Origin: Dichotomocladium elegans
Taxonomy: Eukaryota > Mucoromycota > Mucoromycetes > Mucorales > Lichtheimiaceae
Reading direction: 5' to 3'
DNA length: 64,000 bases
Assembly (NCBI GenBank): GCA_025716815.1
Contig: JAIXMN010000005.1
Span: 1,612,001 to 1,676,000, forward strand
This document shows, one piece after another, positions 23,996 through 34,799 of this stretch; position 1 is the stretch's first letter, and each line of letters begins with the position of its first letter. The notes below the pieces were generated by a model. That model ran no database searches. It was not told the origin of the DNA and worked only from the letters and a program-made list of their open reading frames with translations. The position numbers and the translations under genes are program-made.

Positions 23996-26900
23996 GGCAG
24001 TAATAAAGGTGAAGAGTTGAAAAAGTCAATGAGTGATAAAGGAAAAGTCCCTGGCGCGCGTGTTCAATATGCAAGTACGGGTGAAGACTCCGCTGTCATA
24101 TGTGTTAAATTTTCGGACCTCAGCAGATATTTATTATGTACGCCATCGGCTGATTGTCAACTGCAGCCATTTACGCGGTGGGCAAAGACCATCGCTGCTC
24201 GTCCTTTCTATGTTCACCAACTCAATACGCTATTCAGGAACATATGCTATATGCATCGGACGGATCTAATCTCATTTTTAGGAAACTATTACCAATACAC
24301 TCTCTAACCATACAGCTCCGAAGCGATTCCCTGGAAACACGTTAAGTTAAAATCAACACACTTTACGCAGCCAAAGGATGATCATTACACTCCCATACAG
24401 AAGATTTCATCCTCGACTATTCCTGAAGTGACTAGGCCTCAATTGACTACATAGATTAACTAGCTTCTTCAGAAATCATCGGCCATAGTATGACGCGAGC
24501 AATTGCTGATTTTAAGAGTAACCTTGAGGCTTACCATACGCTAAGTATCCAATACTATCGGATTGACAGGCAGGTACAGTACTTCACACTCATTTCACTA
24601 ATTCGACTTCGCATAACGAGATTACCTTTCTATGCACGTCCAGCATCTTGAAACATGTAGACAATCAATATCCTCCCGGAATTGGATAGGGTCATGCGAT
24701 TGATGCGCGTGGCTGCCCTGAGCCTTATGAAATGACTTTTGATGCGGAAAAGCATTCCCGCTAATCTGTCTGCTCCCATGTAGAAGAGCTGCTTAGCCTT
24801 TTTTGAAACTATAGTTCTGAGCTTGTCGTTAAGCATATCCCCGAGCGAGTGGATGAAAACATTTAGATGAGACTAAGCGGGGTACAAGCACAGCGATGCA
24901 ACGTACACTGACCAGCACAAATTTTATTTTTAAGCTGATGTTTGAAGAAGGGGTTGAGTGCATCAATCGGGAGAAACACGGCTAAGGTACATGTGCATTT
25001 AACACAGCGATGGGTACTGCAGTGTGGAAAAGATTCTGAACCGCTTTAACGGAATGAAACCAAGGATCTTTTAAGGTATTCTCAATGAAGAACATAAGAA
25101 CGCTGTTTGGAATGCACTGATGTGTGGATGGGACATGAGGGGCCATCGACTTTAAAAGGAACTGAGTTTTCCTTATGAGTCTGGATTACACGTTAACATA
25201 AACCGCAGCATGATTTGGCGGTTACGCTATCAAAGGCAAGAGCAAAGACAATAGAAATTTTGGGAGCAACCTCAGCATCAGATACTATAAAAAGTCCTGC
25301 GGCACAGAGACGGCAAGCCTGTAGCTTGCTACCGAGTATCCAGACATCAAACACGACCTAAAGTTCTACGCATTTCTTTAAACACGGATAGCAGATGCTA
25401 ATGATGTCTCATCAAAAATAAGATACAGTAAGCACTCTTTGTAACGGATGCCATTAAACCGAAAATTCGCTATACTGAATGAACCCTGTATCTATGAACT
25501 TCGCAGGCAGGCAACCTTCAGTATTTCTCTATACCGGAATCCGAACGAGCTTCCAACCCTTTCGGTATACGAAATAGCCAATAAAAATGCCTAAACATAC
25601 CTCTACTTCATTGCTTTATGGCAAATTCAGCCAAAGTTTCTCAGATTTTGGGCCTCCTTGGTGGACAATAATTTCTCCTGCCTAGCAGGCACGCCAAAGT
25701 GGGTCAGAATGAATAATTGTTGCAAAAACCCGATCAGGCCTGATCAGCCTGTCTTCCCATCTTTTGGATGCCGCTGATCGTGGTAATACACTATGACCCT
25801 TCTCGAGATTAAATTGCTCCTTAACCCAGTTAGCAAGAATCCTGACCTTATTCTCTAGTTGCGGTAGTGTTCCTGCATAAACACAGATCTACACTTCTGA
25901 CCATTGGTTAAAGATATCTCCGCTTATTATACATGTCTACTATTCATTAAACTTCTGCACCGAATATCCGTTACACCGTATGATATCTGCTCCCATAGAG
26001 TCTTTCGATATATCGAGGGCTGCCTGTAGTACTGACGCCTTTTCGGCAAGGCCTGGTGCTTTTTCGCAGTTTAATGTCGAGACAAAGCAAGCACCATTAA
26101 ATACATACAAAATAACGGATGGTGGGTAAGTACAGTTGATATTCGCATAAAACATCGATCGAGACAGTTACTGATGAGTACACATTTAGAATGCTGTTAG
26201 GCACAAGTGGAGCATGGTAATTTCCCTTTGCACAGGGCGTTGAGAACTTTCCTCTTTTTAATTTGGATCATGTACTATATTCTTATTCCTATTCGCTTGT
26301 TCTTCACCGGACACAGAGCCGAATGGCATTGCTTTAGTGGGTGAGTTTGGCTGTATCATCGATACAGCAAATGAGTATACACCCGCTTCCCAGAGTAACG
26401 ACTGTGCTGCTCTTCCCCTCCTCCTCATCGAATAAAATATATCCATATATGTATTATGTTAAACATTCCAAGATGCCCACAGTACTATGTAGCCGTTCCG
26501 GCGCGCTAAATTATCTTTCTCTTCAGTCCTTCCAGGCTGCCGACTGCCACGACTATGTTTCGATTTGGCGGTTTTGCTCTCCTGAGATCACGATTTCATG
26601 AATACCGTTTCTCCAGCACTGCTATAATGAACGCTCTGATTGAACATGTATTTTTAGCATTCTCTTTATATAGTACTAGTATAAGATCCCGATGCTGCTT
26701 CTGAATAGTTGCTGGGTTACCATAAAATCCCAATCTATCAGTGAACGATGACACATCGGAATGAAGGATAAAAGCTTTCTTTTCTTGGTTGCGTTTATCT
26801 TACCTAAAGCATGAATAAATTAGCCACGTGTAGCTACATGGCCAGAGACAGAGAGCGAAACCCAGCAAAATGCATAAGGGTTTTATTGTAGCAGCAAAGT

Positions 26901-27142
26901 GACAGAAGACAAACAGAGTCTCTCTCATTGTGTTACAAGAAGAAAAATAACAGGTCAGGCATGTTACTGACGCTAGTTTTTGCCTTCAAGGAGGACTGTC
27001 ATCACAATGGGCACGCTATACACATCACCTACATCCGTTAACACAGCTAGCTCTTTGTTCCCATCCCCATGTTTCACGTATAAATTCCAGAGATTTTCTG
27101 ATCTTTCGAGGCTGGTTTTTTTTTTTCATCAAAAAGCATCTC
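23996..27142. other. Long gene-free interval
   Basis: More than 3 kb with no gene I can support. ORFs are short and without domain composition. A 14-bp perfect palindrome GATCAGGCCTGATC lies at 25732-25745. The part next to 23995 must contain the lunapark promoter. Confidence 0.5.
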
Positions 27143-27616
27143 ATGGGAATGGCCTATATTAATGCTACCCAGATCCCATTCAGCTGTTTTCAAGCTGTAT
27201 TTCATCACAGCGCACCACCCACATCCTGGAATTCACGCCGTGCTTCTAAGCTATATGAGATACCCGAAATTCCACTGGAGCAGGAACTCCTCAAGATGCA
27301 GGAAAATACGCGCATTGTTCTTAGTGAAATCAAGAGTTTGGCAGAGCAGGTTGTCGAAGCCGAACAACGGGCGATGGACTGGCAACGCCGCTGGCAAGAT
27401 GCCGAGCGGCGTTTGAGCATATACATATCCGCCCATGAAATACAAGTGCAAACCAAACAGAAGAAGTGGGGCTTCACAAGGTATGTATTGTTAGAAAAGA
27501 GAATTCCTTTTGATTTCTCAAGGAAGCGCCCTCACAAAGAGTTCATCTTTTCCGGCCTTCCCGCAAGTATCATTCGATGGCTGAGGCTGGCTCACTCCAA
27601 AGGGCATGTGCCCTGA
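27143..27616 (+). CDS. Possible small coiled-coil protein, unknown
   Basis: 157-aa ORF. The middle (about residues 40-100: PEIPLEQELLKMQENTR, then EIKSLAEQVVEAEQRAMDW) has a strong heptad-like pattern of a coiled coil. An in-frame candidate intron 27481-27531 (GTATGT...CTCAAG, 51 nt, divisible by three) would shorten the protein by 17 residues without changing the frame. The N-terminal part may itself be 5' UTR or another intron, since the sequence before SKLYEIPEI is not coil-like. It ends about 200 bp before the FUBP-like gene on the same strand. I recognise no family; it could also be a remnant. Confidence 0.4.
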   Translation: MGMAYINATQIPFSCFQAVFHHSAPPTSWNSRRASKLYEIPEIPLEQELLKMQENTRIVLSEIKSLAEQVVEAEQRAMDWQRRWQDAERRLSIYISAHEIQVQTKQKKWGFTRYVLLEKRIPFDFSRKRPHKEFIFSGLPASIIRWLRLAHSKGHVP

Positions 27617-27811
27617 ACCCCCGCAAAGCATATCACTCTCCTCTCATTGGCTGCTGCGTGGCTTTTGATCTGTGACTCTACAAAGACAGCCCACCTCTTT
27701 TTGTCTTTTTTTTTCCCCCTCCACTCTTGTGTGTGTGAAAATAAACATCCCATCACCCGCCCTTTCCCTCTTTCTTTCTCGCTTCCCTCTTTCCTTTTTC
27801 TAAGCTATAAA

Positions 27812-30702
27812 ATGGAAGGCGACAGAAATTACTCGGCTGTTCCACCACCTCCAGCACTCACAGGCGGCAGCGGCACCAATGCCAAGCCGCTTGATTTCAA
27901 TGATGCTCTTTCGAAGGCAAGAGCCATTGCTGAAAAACTCAAGCAACAACGAGCCACGGGCGTTCCTGCGGCCCCACCTATTGCTCTGCCTTCTGCTGGT
28001 ACTTTTGAAAAAGAAAATAAAAACAGAGAGGAGCCAAACCTTTATTTGAAAGGCTCGCAATTCTTAAAAACACTCATTATTAGGCGCTAAGCGAGGATAT
28101 CGTGATGACGAGTATGCTGATGATGGTTATGGGTATTCATCACGTGAAGATCGTGATTTGAAGCGCGGCGGGTATCTTCCACGATGTAAGATGACGCATC
28201 CCTCTCATTTTTCGACTCTTTGGCCCAATTCTGGCACACTTTTTTGTTGTTGTTGTTGTAACTTCTTCCCCTCTAATTACCGCGTTCACATGCATTAGCG
28301 GATCAACCGCGCCGATACGGACTCGGGTCTGACGACCGAAGACCAATGTCGGCAACAAGTTACATGACTGCTGAGGCGATTATTCAAGATGAAATGTCGG
28401 TTCCGAGCCACATGGTCGGCCTGGTGATTGGCAGGAGTGGTGACAATCTGCGCAAGATTGAGCGTTTGTCGGGCGCCAAGGTCCAGTTTGCAGAAGGTAG
28501 GGTGTCTTTTGATCACAAACAATGCAAGCTTTGGTAATTACTGGGCGCGTTTGGCACAGATACGGGCGATCGTGAGCGACGTGTTAGTATCAAGGGTGAA
28601 CCTGATCAAGTGAAGATTGCAAAAGATATGATCCAGCAGGTGGTAGATGATACCCTAGCTAACGAATCTGGCGGCGCTGGAGCGTCGGGTGGCTATGGCG
28701 GTATGGGTGGTGGCTCTGGATTTACTCGCAACGGCACAACGATGACTGTGCCTTCGTCAAAGGTCGGCTTAATTATCGGCCGCGGTGGCGAGACGATCCG
28801 CGATTTGGAAGAGCGCAGTGGAGCGAAGATCACGGTGACGCCTGAAACAGAACGAAGCGGCGAACGTGTCGTCAGCCTCATCGGCAACGATGCAGCCATT
28901 CAGCGTGCTCGGAATTTGATACACGATATAGTGAATGAAGATGGGTTTGACACACAGGTAAGGGACGGTCGATGGAGATCGCCTCGCGTTCTTTTATTTT
29001 ATTGATCTTGCCCCTCTAGGTGATTCCAAGTCGCGACTGGAGCGCCTATCGTCAAAAACAACAACAGAACGATGGAGAAAGCGGCGGTAGTGGCGGCATG
29101 GGCGGTGGCAGCGGCATGGGCGGTGGCAGTCACCGGCGCCATGATGACTCATTCGGAGGAGGATCCTATGGACCTCCACCCGATCGCTACCGCGGCGGCG
29201 GCGGCGGCGGTCGTTTTAATGATGATCGTGAATCAATTCAAGTCCCAACAAGCGCCGTTGGGTTCATTATCGGCAAAGGTATATTACAACACAACGACAG
29301 CGCTAAAATCCAAATTGGCTAACTGGAGTTCAAGGCGGTGAGACCGTCAGGGCTTTGCAGGATCAGTCCGGTGCGCGTATTAAGGTGGACCCCAACAGTG
29401 ACAACCATTCACATGAGCGAACTATCAATATCTTTGGTAAGTGGAAATCGTCGCCTCTCACCTGCCCCCTATTTTTCCTTCGGGTGAGAAGTAGGGGAAG
29501 GTGGCACGAGAGTTATGTATGTGTGTGTGTCTATATATATGCATGAACTTTTGTGACGACGGGATGATACGATTTGCGATGATGCGTGTTATGATGCCTA
29601 CAACAAATGTTGTTCCCTAATACAGGTAACCCGGATGCTATCGCGCTGGCCAAGCAGCTGGTTTTGGACAAGGTTGCGGAAGGAAATGTACATGATCGTT
29701 TTTTTTCAGTTTGTTTTCTGTGTGCAAGGGACGAAGGATAGGATGTAGGAAGTGTGTCGCTTGATGCGACGTGCTGTTGCTTTTGGATTTTATAGGCCAT
29801 AGCGATTTGAGTGTGAGGAAGAGGAAGACGCGCGATATCCCGACTAACATGCAGTTGCCATTGACTTGTTTTCCAGGCCAATCGAGGTGGTCAAGGAAGA
29901 TTTGAGAGAGGGTAAGAATACAAAGAAGGGGAATGAACAATAGCAAATGAACTAATAGATGATGATTGCAAAAAAAGTGGTGGTGGTGGCGATCGCCATT
30001 ATGGTGGAGGTGGCGGTCGTTACAATCAGAATTATTCGTCTGGATATCAACAGAACCACCATCGTCAGTCATACCACCATCAGCAGCAGCAGCAGCAAGA
30101 GGAAGGTTATGACTATTCCCAGTACCAGCAATATTATGGGCAGTATGGGTATGATCAAACGCAGCAGTATGGTGGAGGGAGCAGTGGCGGCCAAGATGGA
30201 CAAGGTAAGCTGTTTTTCTGTTATGATTGGGTTTGACGAAAGAAGAAAAGGAAATGGCTGAACAGACGGTGACTTGTTTTCAGAGTATCAATACGGCAAC
30301 TATCCTTACAACTATGAAGGGTATGGTCAGTATGCTGCTGGATCAGATGAAAGGAAGGGTGACAATACAGAAGGCGGAGATGGCGAGGCACGGAATGCAT
30401 CTGAAGGCGGAGCTGTAGCACCAGCGCCGGCTGCTTCTGGAGACGACGCTGCTGTTGCTGCTGTTGCCAAGGATGGTGCTCAGGCTTCGTCAGGTGGCGA
30501 CTATTATGCTCAATATTATGGTGGAGGAAAAGAAGGAGGTGATCAGCCTCAGCAGCAACAGTATAGCCAGGAAGCGTATTATCAATGGTACCAGCAGTAC
30601 TATGGCGAGGGAGCACAGCAGCAACAGCAGCAACAACAGCAGCAGCAGCAGCAACCAGACTACGAAAGTAGTGGTGGTGATAATGCCGATAAGGAACACT
30701 AA
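27812..30702 (+). CDS. FUBP/KSRP-like protein with three KH domains
   Basis: 662-aa single-stranded nucleic-acid-binding protein. Ten exons fit in phase: 27812-27998, 28084-28185, 28299-28496, 28560-28957, 29020-29278, 29335-29436, 29626-29687, 29877-29911, 29978-30204 and 30284-30702. Each of the three KH domains has its GxxG loop: VIGRSGDNLRKIE, IIGRGGETIRDLE, and IIGKGGETVRALQ, the last split by an intron. The linkers are glycine-rich, and the C-terminus is rich in Gly, Tyr and Gln (QYGNYPYNYEGYGQYAAG), with a polyglutamine run near 30618-30650. The N-terminus contains KARAIAEKLKQQ, as in FUBP proteins. Exon 9 must use the acceptor ending at 29977; the nearer AG at 29959 breaks the frame. 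The protein probably acts in RNA processing or transcript stability. KH spacing fits FUBP better than PCBP. The in-frame ATG at 27647 is upstream in a CT-rich leader and is not preferred. Confidence 0.9.
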
Positions 30703-31734
30703 ACGGATGTTTTTTCTTTTACACCCACGATATTTCCGATCTATTGCCGAACACAGAAGATAAAGAATGCAAAGCGGTTATCGTCTATTAGTATATTATC
30801 GAAACATAAAGAGATAACATATCATTGAACGAGGAAGGATGCAGACAGCTTAACTGGATTATAACTTGTCACCCGGGAACAGGTTCGAGCTTAGTTTCCC
30901 ACTCCAGGTCTTTCATACCCATCGCAGCCCTCTGTTGGCTACACACTCTACCAATGCTAGAAGAGAAAAGAAAAAGAATTGTACGTGGATAACAATTCAT
31001 GCATTTATAATGGTCTTTACTCGATATCTGACGTCTATTGACTTTTGTGTGTCGTTGATATCATATTTTGCCTGAACCAGCAAGAGCGATTCCACAACTT
31101 AGCAAACCCTTGAAATCAGGGGAGGAATAGTGATGGTTGGATGGGTTTTCTATCCATCAAAAATGCTCATAGATCTTGGCCTGAAGAAAGTCGAACCGTG
31201 TGACGAGGGACTATGGATTGCCCATTGGCATATTGTTCCTGAAGGTGTTGCCTCCTCTTCTGATTAGGTCTAAAAACGTTTAGAAGAAGAAGAGGAAAAA
31301 GCGATAATCTCAAAATGGAAACCAATTAATGGTGGATTGTCAGACATTGCAAAGGCAAATAACACTTGGTTTTGTACTTTTGACTATACCGAAAACGCTG
31401 AAAAGTTTCATTCGGGTTTTGGTATACGTAGAGAATTACCTGCCTGCAGAGCGAGTGAAAGCAACATTCATTCGGTATAACGGCATTGATTATGATTGCC
31501 TCTTTCAAGTAAATTGGATTGTGATGGCAGCATAACGACGGCGACGAGTTGGATATTGTGTATTTTATTTTCAAAAATAAATGTCGTAAACAAGATAGAA
31601 TACTGTCAAAAAAAATGTCGCATTGATTTATATAAATTAGTCGTATCAATAGGTAAAAAGATTTCGCATCCATGGATTAAAACCTGTTAGTCAACAGAAA
31701 AACATTACTCCCCCATACGTTTTAACTTACACTT
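30703..31734. other. Intergenic after the FUBP-like gene
   Basis: About 1 kb, AT-rich. It holds the FUBP-like 3' UTR and no supported gene. Confidence 0.45.
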
Positions 31735-31960
31735 TGGGCCCCGAAGGACCCAGGAGTTATCCTGGGTAGTCCCGGCGATAACCGGGACGGAGAGACAGGA
31801 GGAGAGAGCCAGCACACCAGAAGAGACAGGCGGCGGCTGCCAGGGCGCCAAACGAGGGAATGGCGGCGGCGGAGGGAAGGAGCGGAATGGGGCCTGAGGC
31901 GGCAGCGAAAAAGAGCGGAAAGGTTTTCAGGAACTCCTCTCTTCCACGGCTCATCAAGCA
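31735..31960. other. GC-rich patch with two adjacent short hairpins
   Basis: A GC-rich island in AT-rich surroundings. It starts with two small stem-loops in a row: CCCAGG-AGTTAT-CCTGGG and CCCGG-CGATAA-CCGGG (31749-31783). Purine-rich sequence follows. ORFs exist on both strands but lack domain features. Confidence 0.5.
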
Positions 31961-32113
31961 CGGGTACGATCGGTTAATCTATAAAGGACAGTGGATGTTA
32001 GTTGCAATAATCATACCGGATAAGGCCATGGAAGAGAGGGTCGGGATGAAGTCGATGGAGAAAGGAGATTTCTCAGTTGTCCATTATTCATAGGAAAACA
32101 AGGAGGAGCAGAA

Positions 32114-32178
32114 GAAATTTCTTTGTGATAAACCATGCTGCAGTAGATACAGCGGCGGATCATATGCTCTTTTCATCG
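32114..32178 (+). repeat. Direct repeat, unit 1
   Basis: About 65 bp beginning AAATTTCTTTGTG and ending GCTCTTTTCATCG. It is repeated at 32248-32312 with a few substitutions. The core GCTGCAGTA also appears near 52801. Confidence 0.75.
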
Positions 32179-32247
32179 ACTCGCTGATTCTTTAATCGGT
32201 ACAGGAGCTTGGAAACGTCCTGTTATTGCATTCCGAGAGTACTTGCA

Positions 32248-32312
32248 TAATTTCTTTGTGGTGAACGATGCTGCAGTAAATACAGCGGCGGGTCACATGC
32301 TCTTTTCATCAT
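32248..32312 (+). repeat. Direct repeat, unit 2
   Basis: Second copy of the unit at 32114-32178, offset by 134 bp. Both contain GATGCTGCAGTA-like and ACAGCGGCGG cores and end in GCTCTTTTCATC. Confidence 0.75.
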
Positions 32313-32783
32313 TTACTGATACTGTTTATTTTGTTTTTTTTTTAGCCCTAGGCGGTTCGCATAGCGTATTTTAGCAATCGACATACCGTCCGTGATGCTG
32401 TTAGAAACGAAATTGTATTGGGCGTATTCAGAGGTCGGCTTGATAAGAATTGGATGTGCATTTATGTTATAGTGGCTGCCTATTATAGTGATACCCTCGG
32501 TTCCAGGAAATGGCATCACTATAATGAATTGGAATAAGCCTTACCTGGTAATTTTGTTCTGTAAAGTGTATCGCTACAATGAATTATCATTATAATGAAA
32601 TCACTATGAGGGGGAGCCACTGTACATAATTGATTTCTCGTTAATCCTACCATCTGAATGTTTGTATGAGACTAGTCAAATAAGAAAGAATAGATAATAT
32701 GTACTTTTGCGTAGAAAACCGCTTGTTTACTCTCACTCTTTCTTTTTCTTTGATACACTCGTTTCATAGGCAACCTACCATAC

Positions 32784-34724
32784 TAAGACAATCCTTCCAA
32801 GTATGAACGTCATCGACCCAAAACCCGTGATCGTACCATGGTTGTGAAAGCATCCATTGACAGCATAGGCTGCAGACAAGAGTACCGCGGAAAGTTGAAC
32901 CATTTGGTCGACCTTGTGAGTATAACGACAATGCATGTATACGCACTATCAAAATACATTTTTCTGCACGAGTTCCAAGCCAATGAAAATTTTGACATCA
33001 GGGCTTTTATCAACGAAAGATTCTTTGCTGAAGTCTGGCTCGCATTGATCGATTACAAACGACGTGGCTGTGGCGAGGAAACGACTCGATACCGGAATCT
33101 GATCGATGAATACTCGTCTTCATATCTCTTATATACAAATTATGAACGACCATTCTTTCCATACTCCCAGCAATGTGCAAATTACGAAGGCGCCAAGATG
33201 GTTGTTGCTTACACCAAGGTCTGGACGCGACACAAATCAGTCAACGCATCCGAGAGACAATCATTACACCCGCAACAACATTTAAGCAGATTGTAGCTCG
33301 TCGAAACGTATCCAGAGACGACATCCCCGAAGACCCAGCTTATCTTCAGGAAGCTTTCGACGCCATCCGGCCAATTTTTGAAGCCTACACCAGTACCCAC
33401 GCCTTTGACAACGATAGTATCTACTACGATGCAAAGGCTCATCCAATCCAACATATGGCAGCCTTTTACCAGCTCGCTCTCCTTTTTGAGCGACTTCAGT
33501 TGCCTGCATTTGCCTGTTTCCCTCTTCGTCGGTCATGGTCTCCGTCATGCATAATGGTTGACGCAAAAATCATATGGCGAAATATTCTGGGTCGCTCATG
33601 GACCAAAAAAGTTCCTTATCCTGGCGGATGGGATGAGGTCATCGATGTCCATTCGAAAGCTCTCAAGCCTGCAGAGAATGGAGTACTTCGATTTCGTGGT
33701 ACACTTGAAACGGATGGCGTAGGAGTCTCCATTATCAAGAAGAGAAGGGACAGAGATGCACTCCCAAGAACCGGAGCAGCTCCGAAGGTGGAGGAGCAGT
33801 CTCCATTACGTAGACCGTTTGACCGCTGAGAAGCATCGAGAAATTGCAGGCCGATGCGTAACAGTGGATCCAGGGCGTAGAGATATGCTCTACTGTGTCC
33901 ATGAGCGGTCGACTTCGCTTGAGCCTGTCAAGTTTCGCTACACTAAGCAAGAGCAAGACAAGATCAGGAAGACGAAGAAGCACCGACGATTGATACAACA
34001 ACTCAAGGATCAGGACGAGGAAGTTGTACGCGCTGAACTTGATCTCTCTAGATTCCGGAGCAACACTTTGGAAGTCGATGAGTACTCCCGCTTCCTCGTT
34101 GCTAGGGCTGGCGAAACTGCTGTACTTCAGCAGTTTTATGGATCAACAGGAACGACTCATAACCCCGGTCGCTTTTTGATGAGCAAACTTCGTCTGTCAT
34201 CGACCTTCAACAAACACCGTGCTGACCTCAAGCTCATCACCGAACTGAAAAGAAAATTTGGAGAAACCGCTGTGTTTGTGATGGGAAACTGGTCGGCTCC
34301 CCCTGCCAGATATCACGAACCCATCCGCGGAAGAACGGGTTTAAGCTGTTTCTCATTGACGAGTACAAGACGAGCAAATGCTGTCCAACCTGTCTCAATG
34401 AGAGCTTATCAACATACAAGCGGGTGCCAAATCCACGACCAGCCCGTCGAGGAAGGGAAGAAAGATGGTGTTCGGAGGCTATATGTCATGGTCTCCTAAG
34501 GTAAAAGGTTTTCTCTCACTTTGAACGTGATAGTCACCAAAACTGCAGTCCTCAGCGCCGTGTGTGGAACTGGGATTTGGCGGCATGTCTCAACATGCAC
34601 CACATCATCCGCAGCCTTCGTTCTGATAGCTCAGTTCCCCCAAAGATTTCGCCGAAAAGCAGTGACGGCTGTCAGGATCCAGGAACCAGAGCAGGACCAG
34701 CGAAACGTAAGAGCATGAGGACCA
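32784..34724 (+). pseudogene. Fanzor (eukaryotic TnpB-family RNA-guided nuclease), broken copy
   Basis: Fanzors are eukaryotic relatives of TnpB/Cas12 that cut DNA using a guide RNA and travel with transposons. In order I see a basic start (SKYERHRPKTRDR), an N-terminal helical region (LVDLVSITTMHVYALSKYIF, EVWLALIDYKRRG, FFPYSQQCANYEG), the GTLETDGVGVSIIKK block, and the RuvC-I motif VTVDPGRRDMLYCVHE (Asp codon 33867-33869). FGETAVFVMGNWSAPPARYHEP follows, then RuvC-II with zinc-finger cysteines, FLIDEYKTSKCCPTC (Glu codon 34361-34363), CHGLLR, and a RuvC-III-like NWDLAACLNM (Asp codon 34574-34576). The frame changes near 33215, 33800 and 34340, and TAA at 34502-34504 lies in frame. It is therefore a pseudogene unless these are sequence errors. 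The usual Arg before the third Asp is Trp. The upstream exon or start was not found; the first in-frame ATG is 32838. Downstream, tail to tail, lies a Tc1-like transposase. Confidence 0.85.
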
Positions 34725-34799
34725 CGGCGACAACGGCGACAACCAGGACCACGGGGCCCACAAGGGCCACAACCTCCGCATTAAATTCTTCTATCACAT

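Larger units (their letters stand above)
31989..32622. mobile_element. Relic DNA transposon ends of CAGTGG type (pogo/Tc1-mariner-like), about 630 bp
   Basis: A left candidate end starts CAGTGGATGTTAGTTGC at 31989. The right end reads, on the minus strand, CAGTGGCTCCCCCTCATAG from 32622 inward and is followed on the plus strand by TA (32623-32624), the target dinucleotide of the Tc1/mariner/pogo superfamily. The subterminal part contains repeated ATTATAGTGAT/ATCACTATAAT motifs (near 32485, 32513 and 32596). No TA precedes the left CAGTGG, and the two ends agree only in their first bases, so they may come from two different elements. No transposase lies between them. Confidence 0.4.

Noticed and set aside
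25732..25745. 14-bp palindrome GATCAGGCCTGATC
   Set aside because: Short and isolated, with no associated gene or repeat copy; likely chance.
27647..27811. N-terminal extension of the FUBP-like protein
   Set aside because: In frame but CT-rich, with a Phe/Leu/Ser/Pro-biased translation unlike the family; more likely 5' UTR.
34501..34533. 33-nt intron in the Fanzor relic that would remove the TAA
   Set aside because: Shorter than any other intron in the window; the reading frame is also broken elsewhere.
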